NCBI RefSeq assembly: GCF_018446385.1
Contig: NC_055987.1
Location: 9,199,705 to 9,263,704 of the forward strand
DNA: 64,000 nucleotides
From: Zingiber officinale
Lineage: Eukaryota > Streptophyta > Magnoliopsida > Zingiberales > Zingiberaceae
Reading direction: 5' to 3'
The notes below the pieces were generated by a model. That model worked only from the letters and a program-made list of their open reading frames with translations. It had not been told where the DNA came from and searched no databases. Within the stretch, counting starts at the first letter, position 1, and the number at the start of each line of letters is the position of its first letter. Position numbers and translations under genes: made by a program. Below, piece by piece: positions 1-11,692 of the stretch.

Positions 1-1001
1 ATGGACTACCAGATCCTCAACTTCTTGATAGTTCTTGTGCTATTGCTCATGTTCTATTGTGGAACTTTTATACACAGTATACTTTTTCTTTATCTTGCAA
101 TGAGAGTCTTCACCAGCATTCAGGAAAATGCTCCAGTTAGTGGTATCCTTTTGACTTCCTAGTAAAATATATTTGATTTTTGAGCAATAGTTTCTCTAGC
201 TTATTAATTTTCACTGCGTCTTATTATCAATCCTAGTGGCTAGTCGCTTGGATGTAGATGCTCCTTTCGTCTCCTTACCTAAGTAGTCAATATATCCGGT
301 ATACCTACAATCAACACGATGACACTCTAATATGGATTAGTTCTGTTTTGTGCACAATCTAATTATCATTGGTGACTAGTCACTTAGGTGGAGAAGCTCC
401 AGTTCTTAAACTCTAGATCATTTTTTTCTCCTTGGCTCAAGCCACATCAGAAGAGTAGTTAAAAAAATTACAAAGGCAACAACTAAGTTGTAGCTCAGAC
501 ACATTGTAGTACTTTCTTGTCTTCAGTTTGTTGCCCTTAATTCATGCTAAGTCATTATGGGTTCGATCATCGACATTGTGATAAAAGACACAATATTAGG
601 CCAAATAGTTTTATCCCAAAAATCGGAGGCGAAAAAGGAGAAGAAAGATAATTAGACCAAAGAGCATCTTCAGCTAACATTCCCCTTCTCTTTGTTAGGA
701 GATCACACTTCAATGGAAAATGGTGCTACTAAAAAGGTTATTGTCTGCCAAATCCCCTAAATTTCAATGAGAACTCATCTCGCCACTTATTATTTGATTG
801 GAGACATCTCTTACTTATCGGTTATTGTTACTTTGTTTCAAAGCTTTCCAAAATATCCAACTTTATCTGCCTCACATATTAAAACAAATTGTAGCATGTC
901 ATTTCTGCTCAATTCGGGAAATGGCAACATCAATGTTTTTTTAGTCAGCACTAAATATCCAGCTCAACATTTTGTAGTTTCATGAAAGGTGATTATCCTT
1001 A
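1..1001. other. No supported gene; probable decayed LINE 5' region
   Basis: No open frame here resembles a known protein. The stretch lies directly upstream of the LINE endonuclease remnant and in front of its first readable residues, so it may be the eroded 5' part of that element. A short hydrophobic open frame of about 53 codons begins at base 1, but the window edge means its start cannot be judged. Confidence 0.4.
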
Positions 1002-4000
1002 ATGGAGACAAAGCTCAATGAAGATTTTTTAAGTCCTATATTACAACGAAGGTTTGCAGGTATGGGTTATGCGCATAGTTTTGATTTGTCTAACCATGGC
1101 AGAATACTTCTTCTTTGGGACATGCACAAGGTAGATGTGGATATTATCTTGACCACCAAACAATATATACATTGTCGCGTGTGTTGTCGTATCTCTAGCA
1201 GGGGATTCTTGGTGACATTTGTTTATGGTCTTCACTCTATTGTCACAAGAAGGCCATTGTGGAAAGCTCTTTCTGATCTTGGGGATACTATTTCTGAAGC
1301 ATGGATGATCATGGGAGATTTTAACTCATTCCTATAAATTCATGGAAAGCAAGGTGGTTCTCCGATTACAAACCATGAAATGAGAGACATGTAGATTTTT
1401 GCTCAAGCTTGTGGTTTGGTGGATCTTCGGTCTGTTGAATGTCACCTTACATGGTCAAATGGTAATGTCTCTTGTAAGTTGGATAGAGCTGTTGTAAACT
1501 CTTTTTGGCTAATGGCAGATTTCGATATGTATGCGGAGGTTATGGCCCCTGGATGTCTTTCGGATCATTCTTGCACTATTGTTCATACGTTAGCCAAGGA
1601 CCGCGCCCCAAATAGACCATTCAAATTCCTCAACATGTGGACATTGCACAAGGATTTCTTGAAGGTTGTGGGGGATTCATGGGCGGCTCCGGTGATAGGC
1701 AATGCACAATTCATCCTAAAGACAAAGTTGTTTCGATTGAAGAAATGCTTGAGGGAGTTAAACAAAAATCATTTTGGTCACATTTCGGAGAAAACTAGGA
1801 GAGCAAAAGATGAGCTTGTGGAGATACAAAAGGATATTCTTGATGGTGGTCCAATTCCCTCATATTATAGCCATGTGAGAAAGAAAACTATTCTACTTAT
1901 GGAGGCGGAAAGACAATTTTATCAACAAAGGGAAAAGAACGTTTATTTGAGGAGTTCGGACAAGTGCACAAAGTTTTTTCATGATGTGATAAAGAGAAAC
2001 AATAAGAGAAATGCTATTATTATGCTCAAGAAAAGGGATGGGGAACAAACCACAAGCTTAGGTAAAGTTGTAGAGGAGTTTGTTGATTATTTCCATGGGT
2101 TACTTGGCCAAAAGGAGGTATGTGTCAAATGGGACAACAACTCACTCATGGGGCGGAAACTCACAAGAGGTCAATCTGAGAATTTGTGCAAGTTGGTTGA
2201 GGAAGAAGATATTAAAGTTGCCCTACATGATATTGGATGTGGAAAGGCCCTGGGCCTGGATGGGTATAGCTCAAAATTCTTAACTTCTTCATGGGATATT
2301 GTTGGTAAGGATTTTATGGCAGCAATGCAGGAATTCTTTCAGTATAGCAAACTCCTCAAACAGTGGAACCACTCTTTGATATCATTAGTGCCAAAAGGAG
2401 ATCATGTGATTGGGGTTTCGGACTATAGACCGATATCTTGTTGTAATGTCTTCTATAAGGTAATATTGAAGGTACTTGCTACACGGTTATCAAAGGTATT
2501 GGATTTTTTATTAGACCCTGCTCAAGTGGTATTTTTTCAGGGACGTTCTATAGGGGATAATATATACCTAACTCAAGAATTGCTTCGGAAGTATGCTTGC
2601 AAAAGGATCTCCCCTAGATGCATGGTCAAAGTTGATTTGAAGAAGACTTTTGATATGGTTGATTGAGATTTTCTCATGGCCAGTCTCGTTGGTTTTGGAT
2701 TTCCCCAACGATTTTGTGATTGGATTAAATTATGCATCTCCACGGTTTCATATTCTATATCATTGAATGACGGAGTATATGAGTTTTTTGGTGGGAAAAG
2801 AGGACTAAGGTAAGGAGATCCACTTTCCCCCCTTCTATTTGCCTTGTGCATAGAGGTTCTCTCAAGGAAGCTAAAGAAAACCTCCATAAAGTATTCATTT
2901 CATTTTTATCCTATGTGTAAGGAGGTTGGTATTACTCACCTTGTATATGCTGATGACTTAATGCTATTTTGTAGAGCGGATGAGACATCTACCCAACACC
3001 TAGTGGATTGCTTGAATCAATTTGGAGGGATCTTGGGCCTAAGAGCAAATCCGCAAAAGACACAAGTTTACATGGCGGGTGTGGACACAAGCTTGAAGAA
3101 CCGATTATTGCAACTTTTGGGTTTTCAAGAAGGAAAATTTCCTTTTAGATATTTAGGTATCCCTTTGGCAGCGGAGAAGTTAAGGATTGTGAATTATGGG
3201 TCACTTCTTGAAGTTATTGCAAGGAAGATCAACTCATGGCTTAAGCACACTAGTGGGGACGGTTCTTCGAGGTATAGAATGTTTTTGGCTTTCTATGTTA
3301 CCTATTCCTAGTAGTGTGATTGACAAAATATATGCTCTGTGCCGAACATTTGTGTGGTCCTCAAAGCATCCACCCATTTCATGGTCGAAGATTTGTTTGC
3401 CTAAACATGATGGGGGTTATGGCCTTAGGGACCTCCTAGCATGGAATGAAGCTCTGTTGTCCAAATTATTATGGAATATTCAAGTAAATGTGGATTCACT
3501 TTGGGTTAAGTAGGTGCGTCAACATTATATTCAAAGTACAGATTTTTGGACATGACAAAAGAAAAACTTAGATTCGCCTTTAATCAAGAGACTATTGGAG
3601 ATCCGAACCAAGATACTAGATGCTTCAGGTGGCGTGGGAGAGGCAAATATGAGGATGATGGATTGGTTTATTGGAAATGGAAAGAGGATTACAAATGCAT
3701 ATAATTTCTTCTTGCCAAGAGGGTCGGAAGTTGCATGGAAATCTATGGTGTGGAAGTCGGTAATCATGCCGAAACATCATTTTACACTATGGATGCTAGC
3801 TCATGGGAGGTTGAGGACCAAGGATCGAATGGAGCATGAACCAAATAAGGATTGCGTCATGTGTTGTCAACAAGAGGAATCTAATCAGCATGTCTTCTTC
3901 GAATGTTCATTGGCTGTGAACTTTGGTGCAAGGTGAAGCGGTGGTTGGAAATCAAGCACAATTTCAATTCTTTTGAGGAGTTACATCGATTTTTGGTAGG
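1002..4000 (+). pseudogene. LINE ORF2 remnant (endonuclease / reverse transcriptase)
   Basis: The reading frame from 1002 opens with METKL and ends its first block with WMIMGDFNSFL, both typical of the apurinic-endonuclease-like domain of plant LINEs. The same frame continues through stops at 1335 and 1392 into the reverse transcriptase, with a further stop at 2664. In the usual GLRQGDPLSP motif the Gln is replaced by a stop (near 2810). The catalytic YADD box is intact at about 2946. A shift of one base near 3280 moves the frame. The C-terminal part follows: KHDGGYGLRDL, then a zf-RVT-like region with KHHFTLWMLA and a CVMC pair near 3860. Further stops occur near 3514 and 3555. With at least six disabling changes this copy cannot make a working protein. 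Confidence 0.9.
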
Positions 4001-4190
4001 CATTACAAGGGTGGCAGTAGAAGGATGAAGGCCCGGTATCTAGGCATCTTTAGCTCAATCTATTATATTTGGGAAGCTAGAAATAGGTACTGATACCAAG
4101 GCATTGCACCGGATATGGATTAATTATTTCAGAATGTTCAAATACATACTTATCGATTTGTGGACTTGAAACCTTTATAAAGCTCATCAA
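1002..4190 (+). mobile_element. L1-type LINE retrotransposon, decayed, 5'-truncated
   Basis: Endonuclease, reverse transcriptase and a C-terminal zinc-binding region follow one another in the order typical of plant L1 elements. No clear 5' end, poly(A) tail or target duplication could be fixed. The 3' side fades into a region with short tandem repeats, and a hAT element is inserted from 4448. The flanks of the hAT (4191-4447 and 7380-8206) may be LINE 3' sequence or older host DNA. Confidence 0.85.
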
Positions 4191-4447
4191 TTGTAGGTTG
4201 AATGTTGCTGATGTTACAGGTGTAATGTTGACTGTGCATAAGGAAAACGGAGGCTATTCTCACTGTGCTCATTGTCCGTGGATTTGAAACTTGACCACTG
4301 TTTGTAGTTTTGAAGTCCGGTGTTCGAAGATGTCCGTGTTTTTCAAGCCTTCTCCACTGCATGCCTTCTCTACTGTACGTGTTTTTCAAGCCTTCTCTAC
4401 TGTCCGATTTTCAAGTTTCTTGGCTTGTGAACATTCATGCATGCAAG
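4191..4447. other. LINE 3' or host flank of the hAT, short direct repeats
   Basis: The phrase GTTTTTCAAGCCTTCTC recurs at about 4338 and 4380. No gene was seen. The last eight bases (4440-4447, CATGCAAG) are the left target duplication of the hAT element. Confidence 0.5.
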
Positions 4448-4836
4448 TAGACCCGACCCTGGGCGGGGGTCTGACCCGGACCCGGCCCGGGCCCGTAACC
4501 GGGTCAACGGGCCGGTTGCCCGTTGACCCGGTTCGCCGGGTCGAACCGGAACCGGCCCGGCAAGTTGCTGGGCCGGTTCCGGTTCATTGGTTGTAAAATC
4601 GGCGAACCGCCAGTTAACCGGCGGGTTGAACCGGCGGTTCAGTCGCAATTTTTTTTTTTTTTTTTAAACGGCTTGAACCGTCGGTTAACTGACGATTCAT
4701 AGCCCTTGGAACCACCGGTTAACCGACGGTTCGCAGCCGTTGGGAGGGTTTTTTGGGTATTTTTTTCAACAATTAGGATTATTTGACCGATTTTTTATCA
4801 ATGACTATGATTTAGTATCCATTACTATCAAAACTC

Positions 4837-4844
4837 TATAAATA
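4837..4844 (+). promoter_or_regulatory. Probable TATA box of the hAT transposase
   Basis: TATAAATA lies 164 bases before the first in-frame ATG of the transposase (5001), followed by a CT-rich leader. The sequence and spacing are typical of plant promoters; transcription is inferred. Confidence 0.6.
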
Positions 4845-5000
4845 GAGAGCTCATTTCATCATTTTTCACACACATCTTCTCTACTCTTAATCTCATTTTC
4901 GTATTCTCTAATTTCTACACGCTTTCGTTTTCAATTTTCAATTACAATAGAAGGAGGCCGCGGAGATGCATCATCTCGAGCTTGGAAGGGAAAGCAAATA

Positions 5001-7080
5001 ATGAATCTGCGGGAGGAGGACCCCAACATTCAATCCACCGATGATGAGATCGAGCATCTTCCGAATCCGACACCCGAAACACAAGGAAGTATCGATGCAA
5101 TTACTTCTAAGGTTCGGGAACTTCCTCCTCTAAAGTCTTCTATTTTCATTAAACATTTTGAGAAGGTCACTCTTCCGTCTGGAGAAATGCGCACAAAATG
5201 TAAGCACTGCAATGCTTCCTACAAATTCCAAGCCGCCGCCGGCTATGGGTCGTTGAAACGACATGTAGAAACGAAGCACCCGACGGAATATGGACTCGAC
5301 CGTTCTCAAACACAATTATCAAGATTTTCTTCAACTAGCGGTAGTACCGATTTCGGTTTATTTTTATATTCGGATAATAAATTAAGAGAATCATTAGCTA
5401 AATTTGTTTCCGTAGAACATCTTTCTTTTAGTTTTGGATCTAAATGCACATTTGAAGATTTTTGTAAAGAATCTCTTAATCCATGTGCTAAACGTGTTCC
5501 TAGGACTACACTTACTCGTACAATTAAAAAATTAGTAAAATAAGGAAAAAAGAATTTAGTTGATGAATTTAGTAAATTAGATAATAAAGTTTCTTTATGT
5601 TCCGATATTTGGAGTGATCATTGGCAAACACATTCGTATATGGGTGTGACTTGCCATTGGATCGATAACTCTTGGAACCTCCAAAAAAGATTATTAGCTT
5701 ATAGAGTTTTTAATGAATCACATAATGCTCATAATATCACACAATTATTATGTTTAATTTTAGAAAAATATGATTTAACTCATAAAATATTTTCAATATC
5801 ATTGGCTAGTTCTAATACCGCTTGTATAGATGATCTAAAATTTGTTTGTCAGCCTATTATTGGAGGTTTATTTTTTCATATTCGTTGGGTATGTCATGTT
5901 TTAAATTTATGTGTTCAAGATGGTTTAAAAATTTTAAAAAGTTATATTAAATCAATTAGAATTGTAATTTCTTATTTATGGTTTCATCCATCTATAATGA
6001 AACAATGGGGTAGGTTTTGTAAAATTAATGGAATGAAACCTAAAAAATTTTCACGTGATGTACCAACACATTGAAATTCAACATACCAATTATTACAAGA
6101 TTCATTTCAATATAAAAGAATTATTTTGTTCATTTTTTTCACAAAACACTAATACTAATATATATTTATTTTCACAACAATAGAATATTTGTAGTAGTAT
6201 TTGTGAAATTTTAAAAGTATTTAATGATGCAACTGAACAACTTTCCGGTGTTTATTATCCCACTGTTCAATTAGTTTTAGAAAATTTTTCTAATATAGTA
6301 TTAGTTTTAAATGAACATATTAATAATGAATCTTTATCTCCTTGTATCTTAACTATGAAAACTAAATTGGAAAAATATTTTTATTTAATTCCTGAAATTT
6401 ATTTAATTGCATTTGCTTTAGATCCTAGATTTAAATTAGAAGTTTTATAAGAAATGTTAACTTTATATTATGACGCTTTAATTCCAATTAAAGATTCTTC
6501 TTCCCCTGGTCCAGTTAATATTATATATAATGTTAGAATTTATTTATATGATATTTATAATCAATATTATGCAAAATATGGAACACAAATTAATATTTCT
6601 GAAATTCAACAAACTATTAGTAGTAATTTAAAACTTACAAAAGCACAACTCTTATTAAAAGAACGGACAAAACGCCCACGAGGATCCTCAAGTTCCATAC
6701 AGGAACTTGAGAATTATTTTAAGATTTCTTTTGATTTTAATGAAGCAGATAGCGAAAACTTCGATATCTTAAAGTGGTGGTCACAGAAGGCTCAAAGCTT
6801 TCCCGTTCTCTCCGTGATCGCAAAAGAAATTTTAGCTTGTCTAGTGTCAACTGTTGCTGTGGAGCAGACGTTCAGTGCTGGCGGCAACATATTAGATGAA
6901 CGACGATCAACTTTGTCTCCCGACTCATTGGAAGCCAAGCATTACTGGACGATTGGACCAGAGCGGAGAAAAGAATCCAAGGAATGCAACTTTCAGATGA
7001 CGAAGTTGAAGATTTTGATACTGAAGGAACAAATACGACAGGAACAGGAAATGGAAGTGAATGAAAATATAAAAGGATAA
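5001..7080 (+). pseudogene. hAT transposase pseudogene (BED finger, DDE core, C-terminal dimerisation domain)
   Basis: The N-terminal part (5001-5543) carries a BED-type zinc finger: KCKHC, then HVETKH, around residues 65-95. The catalytic core continues in the same frame after a stop at 5541 (CSDIWSDHW near 5600; HIRWVCHVLNLCVQDG near 5885). The conserved Trp of the VPTxWNST motif is a stop (TGA at 6072), and a frameshift follows near 6125. Further stops lie at about 6181 and 6448. The C-terminal hAT dimerisation domain reads well from 6454: DILKWWSQKAQSFPVLSVIA, then AVEQTFSAGG and the ERRSTLSPDSLEA block, ending in TAA at 7078. The domain order matches plant Ac/Tip-type and RICESLEEPER-type proteins. 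This copy is inactive. Confidence 0.9.
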
Positions 7081-7379
7081 AAATGTAAAAGAACTACGTG
7101 GGCTTTGATTCCCCTAAAGGGATATGTAGGCAACTTAAATAAGTGCAAGCCTTTTTTTCAATAAATTTTAATTTCTAATTTTTAATGTTTAATTTTTTTT
7201 AACATATTAATCTTGAACCGTGGCGAATCGTGACGAACCGTGAACCGGCGGTTCTGAACCGTGAACCGTAACCGTCTTGGGCGGTTAAGGTTAATGGTTG
7301 ACCTGCCTGGAACCGTTGAACCGGCGGTTCCGAACCGTCGAACCGTCAGTTCCGAACCGTGGTCAGGTCTACATGCAAG

Positions 7380-7490
7380 TTTTGTTTTGTGGCTTGTGAT
7401 TGGTGGAGGGAATGCATGCAAGTTTTATTTGTGGCTTGTGATCGGTGGAATGTATGCCTGCATTCTATGTTGTGATTGGTGGTGAGAGTG
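7380..7490 (+). repeat. Short tandem repeat beside the hAT, 43-bp period
   Basis: A unit containing CATGCAAG, GTGGCTTGTGAT and GGTGGA recurs about 2.5 times (starts at 7372 and 7415). The hAT target duplication is part of this unit, so the insertion struck one copy of the repeat. Confidence 0.6.
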
Positions 7491-7584
7491 ACTTTTATAG
7501 TGAATTGTTGTGGTGAGGGGTGTGTTCTGTAAATAATTTTTTTTATGGAGAGAGGATGCCAAATTGAGAGGCATGGAAGTGGAT

Positions 7585-7870
7585 GGTGAATAAATTCATC
7601 ATTATTGATCTATCTAGTTCGTAGTAAACAGCTCGCGGTAAAGACGATTTCAAATCCGTTGATGGTTGGGGTTTTACCAAAAAGTCCAAGAGGATGAATA
7701 GATTCATCATAATGGTCTATCTAGTCCGCAGTAAACGGTTCGCGGTAAAGACATCACCAAATCCGTTGATGGCTAGGGCTTTGTCAAAAAGTCCAAGAGG
7801 GTTCATAGATCCACCATAAGGATCTATATAGTTCGCAGCAAACGGCTCGCGGTAAAAACAAGGTAAATCT
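7585..7870 (+). repeat. 107-bp tandem repeat, about 2.6 copies
   Basis: TCTATCTAGT and its variants occur at intervals of exactly 107 bases (7611, 7718, 7825), each followed by a GCGGTAAAGAC/GCGGTAAAAAC block; the first two copies continue into a CAAATCCGTTGATGG block. The even spacing shows tandem duplication. No coding frame runs through it. Confidence 0.85.
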
Positions 7871-8206
7871 GTTAATAGTTGACTACTTGCTAAAAGTGGG
7901 GTGACTATCTATGATAAAATGCTTTGATTGTGCTGTTTGATGTTGATGATCATTGTCCGTGCTATTTCAAGGAGAATAGTGTGCTCACTGTCCATATTTT
8001 GATGCTTCAAGTGTTTCTTGGATGCTACATTCTGTCCATGGTGAACGTGGTTCTTCATGCTTGATGACACTTGCCCCACATTTTGATTATTGTTTATGTT
8101 CTTTTCACTCTTACGTTTCATCAATTGTAGCACATATAATTGTGTTCATGTGATGTGTGTGAGTGTGATTAGAGGTTGAGTTGACTTTGCTTTATGCATG
8201 CATAAT
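7871..8206. other. No feature seen
   Basis: Moderately AT-rich sequence between the 107-bp repeat and the solo LTR. The open frames in it have no recognisable product. Confidence 0.4.
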
Positions 8207-8799
8207 GTAGTTGTTAGGATCGATGATCGCGGCTAGAGAGGGGGGTGTGAATAGCCGCCCCAAATTACTCGTTTCTTTCTACAAATCAAAGTTAGCGCAG
8301 CGGAAAATACAACAAAGAAACGAAAGAGAAGAAAGCCAAACCTTAACACAAGGATGTAACGAGGTTCGGAGATTATGGCTCCTACTCCTCGGCGTGTCCG
8401 TAAGGTGGACGAGTCCAGTCAATCCGTCGGTGGATGAGCCCCCGGAAAACCGGCTAATATGAACTCCTTCTGGGTGGAGAAACCTCGCCACAAAACTTGC
8501 AACAACAAGAAGGAGTACAAGAAATATAAGTAGAAAGACAAGAACAATGTACAAACACTAACTCGCCTTCTCGTCGACTGCCTGTGAAGCAACAACTTCT
8601 CGGACAACAGCAGCAGCTTACTGGGGAGAGCTCAAACAAAGCTCAGATCGCAAGCAGCAGCAAGCTAGAAGAAGGAGAGGAAGAAGAGAGTCTCAGCCCT
8701 GTAGCCCTCGACCTCTTTATATTACCTGTGCCTGCGAAGAACCTGCAACGAAGACAGAAGACGCAGAACCTAGCCGTTGTTACTCACAACGGCTAGATC

Positions 8800-9125
8800 C
8801 AGACCGATCAGGCTTCACCCTGATCGGTCTGGGCCTTGCCTGATCGGTCGTGGGGACCGATCAGGCCCTGTGCTGATCGGTCCCCAGACGGATCCCAGCT
8901 CTCCCAACTCTCTGTGTGGAATCTGATCGGTCCCTGGACCGATCCCACCTCAGGTGGTAACGTCCCTGATCGGTCCCGGGGACCGATCAGGCTCCATGCT
9001 GATCGGTCCCCAGACCGATCAGTAAGCCCACAGAACCATGATCGCCTTCTGTTTGTTATCTGATTGGTCACCAGACCGATTAGGTACACAAACGTATCAC
9101 TGGATCGGTCTGCAGACCGATCCAG
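8800..9125. repeat. Cluster of GATCGGTC/GACCGATC palindromic motifs
   Basis: About thirteen exact copies of GATCGGTC or its complement, plus several one-base variants, lie within 325 bases in alternating orientation. Many pairs can form short stems. The cluster sits within the solo LTR, likely in its U3 part, where protein-binding repeats are common; any binding role is inference. Confidence 0.8.
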
Positions 9126-9374
9126 AGCTTGGTTTTTGCCCAAACCAAATCCCAAGTCTCCCAAACCAACATCCCGTCAACCTTGACCTGTTGGTACATC
9201 ATGCTTAGCATCCGGTCACTCCCTTGACCTGCTAAGACTCCCTACCAAGTGTCCGGTCAATCCCTTTTACCCACTTGGACTTTCCTCTTTGTGTCAAGTA
9301 TCCGGTCACTCCCTTGACCTACTTGACCTTCTCAACACCAGATGTCCGATCACCCTTGATCCATCTGGATTTTC

Positions 9375-9650
9375 CCTTGCCCGGCTTCACTCACCAGGAC
9401 TTTCACCTAGCTTCACTCACTAGGGTTTTCACCTGGCTTCACTCACCAGGATTTCCAATCTGCCTGGCTTCACTCACCAGGATTTCCAAACTGCCTGGCT
9501 TCACTCACCAGGACTTTCCCGAATGCCTGGCTTCACTCACCATGACTTCCACTTTCACCTAGCTTCACTCACTAGGATTTTCACCTGGCTTCACTCATTA
9601 GGACCCGGCTTCACTCACCGTGACTTCCACTTTGCCTTCACTCACCGGGA
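9375..9650 (+). repeat. 30-bp minisatellite within the solo LTR
   Basis: A unit containing GGCTTCACTCACCAGGA recurs roughly every 30 bases about nine times. Open frames through it are repeat artefacts. Confidence 0.85.
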
Positions 9651-9659
9651 CTTTCCCAC

Positions 9660-9840
9660 TGCCAAACTCCTTGTTTGGACTTTCCCCGTTCCAAGTCTCC
9701 ATACTTGGACTTTCCGCGTGCCAAGCTACCTGCTTGGACTTTTCCCCGTGCCAAGTCTCCGTACTTGGACTTTTCCAGTGCCAAGTCTCTATACTTGGAC
9801 TTTTCGCGTGCCAAGCTCCCTGCTTGGACTTTTCCCAAAT
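9660..9840 (+). repeat. Second 30-bp minisatellite, hairpin-forming units
   Basis: A unit of the form CCAAGTCTCC...ACTTGGACTT recurs about every 30 bases (9691, 9721, 9750, 9781, 9810). Each copy contains CCAAGT facing ACTTGG, so each can form a small stem-loop. Confidence 0.85.
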
Positions 9841-10029
9841 CAGGTCAACCAGGTCAACCTTGACCTAAGGTTGCACCTACAATCTCCCAAACACCTATTC
9901 TTGTCAAACATCAAGAATACAACTCTCTTCTCGTCAAACATCGTCAAACATCAAAACACAACTCGAGTCAGGTCAACTCGAGTCAGGTCAACCAGGTCAA
10001 TCTTGACCTAAGGTTGCACCAACAGTAGT

Positions 10030-10397
10030 GAGGATGATTATGCAAATGACTTAGTGATGAATAAGGAGTTTCCTCACCTATGAGGATAAACTCCTAGATA
10101 CGATGTATGATTTGATATTCGATTTGAAAATTTTTATCTCTTAAATTAATTTTTATACAGATGTACCAATTTTCATGAAAGGTTATTATCCATTTTAAAA
10201 TGTTTTTCAAATTTAAGGTTGTAAAATACCTTGTAGGCTATGTTTTCTGCAGGAGACTGGGAGAGTAGCGTGTCTAAATTGTGTGCTTTTCTTCCTTATT
10301 AATATCAATAAATTCTCAAAAGGAAGTTTTGGAGTAAATGTCCACAAAATTAGGTAAGTGCGTGCTCCTCTCTGGAATTGACCGTTGTTTTCATTTG

Positions 10398-10432
<35 letters not shown>

Positions 10433-10460
10433 TAGCTTAATATTCTTTCGACGTAAATTA
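10030..10460. other. AT-rich DNA with an (AAT)n microsatellite
   Basis: No gene seen. An uninterrupted (TAA)n run of about ten units lies at about 10400-10432. Confidence 0.6.
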
Positions 10461-10606
10461 GATCATTTGTCCTAAGATTTTCGTGTCCTCATATTCTCTC
10501 GTCGATTGGATGGTATGATATTCTTGTGATGTGCATTGTATCTTTGAGGTATGATTTAATCCGTCCGATCGATAAAGGGATATGAAAATTTTAAGAAGAT
10601 CTGATC
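10461..10606 (+). mobile_element. Small MITE, copy 1
   Basis: The segment has inverted ends: GATCATTTGTCCTAAGATTT on the left, and on the right the inverse of GATCAGATCTTCTTAAAATT. Its core, GTATGATATTCTTGTGATG, reappears inverted in the copy at 11693. It encodes nothing, and no target duplication could be fixed. Confidence 0.65.
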
Positions 10607-11692
10607 TTTTTTTGATGTCTCAAGTCAATTTTTAAAGAAATAAATTATGAAAGATATTTATCCTGAGAACTCATTTTTTAAGAGGATAAATTATGAAAGA
10701 TATTTCATCTTTTATATTATAATTGTATCAATCCGTGAGCTACGTTTTCTTGAAAACATAAAGGGAGAGTGGAAAAGGACTTAAGGAGGTTGATGGGTTA
10801 TCCTAAACCCTTTTTTGATATCGTTATCTTACGTGGTCTTCAGCTCAAATGCAATCACGAGATTCCGAGCAGAGTGGAGCTTGATGAGTTGGGCAGCGTA
10901 CAACAGAGGATGGGCTTCTTTTCACGCTCTTATCCTCCTTCCCCTCTCCCTTCATGTTTTCATTACAGATAATAAACACATCTCCAAAGATTCAAATATA
11001 ATATAATATAATATCAAACTAATAAATAATTTTTATTTAAATGACCTATGACTTTTTTTTAAGGAAAGACAGAGTCGCTCCGATTTTTTTTTTTATTTTC
11101 ATTTGAAAAATTCAACTAAATGAACTTGTACTATTTCTATTATCATTTTCCTTTTTTTTTTAAAAAAAAGTTAATTATTATAGAGATTACATGAATTCTA
11201 AATCAAAAGCCTGAAATACTATTTTAAAAAATCATTAATACTTTGGATTTTATTTTTTTAAAACTACAATTTGAATCATACAAGCAAATTAATCGTCCCA
11301 ATAAAAGTCTATACGGATAAATAAAAGAAAATAAATAAAAAGTTTTATAAGCAAATGTAGTAGCTTCAAGAATAGAATAAAATAAAAGTTGAAATATTTT
11401 TTAAAAAAATCTCATCTTATTTTCATTTTCTTTCTCCCGAGGGAAAGTGGAGAACACAAGCTAACACATCAAAAAGATAATGATCCTCTTTTGGGATCTT
11501 TATGACACAGCAATCCTTTGTATTACTGGGTTCGAAGATCCGCGATGTACTATGAATCATGTGGTAAAAACTAAAAAGTGATTCGCTCACCTTCAGCATT
11601 TCCATCAACTTGTCTTTAGGTCAGCATGGATGAGATAAATCACGAATGACTACGAACCATTAATACATATGGCAAGACATAGGAGGAGGTGA
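10607..11692. other. AT-rich intergenic DNA, no gene supported
   Basis: Long A/T runs dominate. The overlapping open frames at 10769-11006 show no protein signature. Confidence 0.4.

Larger units (their letters stand above)
4448..7371 (+). mobile_element. hAT DNA transposon, 2,924 bp, with TIRs and 8-bp TSD
   Basis: The ends are TAGACCCGACC at 4448 and its imperfect inverse GGTCAGGTCTA ending at 7371. CATGCAAG flanks both sides exactly (4440-4447 and 7372-7379), the 8-bp duplication expected of hAT elements. Both subterminal regions (about 4450-4740 and 7210-7365) are packed with CCGGTT/AACCG-type short repeats in both orientations, as is common for transposase-binding ends of plant hAT elements. 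The element encloses a broken BED-finger transposase. The perfect duplication suggests a fairly recent insertion. The stops in the transposase mean it was either moved in trans or decayed afterwards. Confidence 0.93.
8212..10024 (-). mobile_element. Solo LTR, 1,813 bp, with 5-bp target duplication
   Basis: The element starts TGTTAGG and ends CCAACA, the inverted TG...CA ends of an LTR. GTAGT flanks both sides (8207-8211 and 10025-10029). No primer site, PPT or internal genes are present, so this is a solo LTR left by recombination. The left end has an AGAGGGGGGTGTGAATAG block. Its complement (CTATTCAAACCCCC type) ends other LTRs in the window (47215-47257) in the sense direction, so this LTR lies on the minus strand. 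A minus-strand TATATAAAGAGG-like box near 8720 agrees. The family is copia-like, perhaps Sirevirus, but this cannot be shown without internal genes. Confidence 0.88.

Noticed and set aside
1-162. Hydrophobic open frame starting at the first base
   Set aside because: Cut by the window edge, no recognised family, and it lies in front of a decayed LINE.
4291-4648. Open frames rich in Pro, Gly and Arg on both strands
   Set aside because: They run through the GC-rich subterminal repeats of the hAT element on both strands and have no domain.
8584-9164. Open frames on both strands in the solo LTR
   Set aside because: Produced by the GATCGGTC palindrome field; repeated Asp-Arg-Ser text, no family.
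9375-9840. Regular 30-bp repeats resembling a CRISPR array
   Set aside because: Units are contiguous without unique spacers, and the genome is eukaryotic.
9275-10011. Overlapping open frames of 60-160 residues
   Set aside because: Periodic translations of two 30-bp minisatellites.
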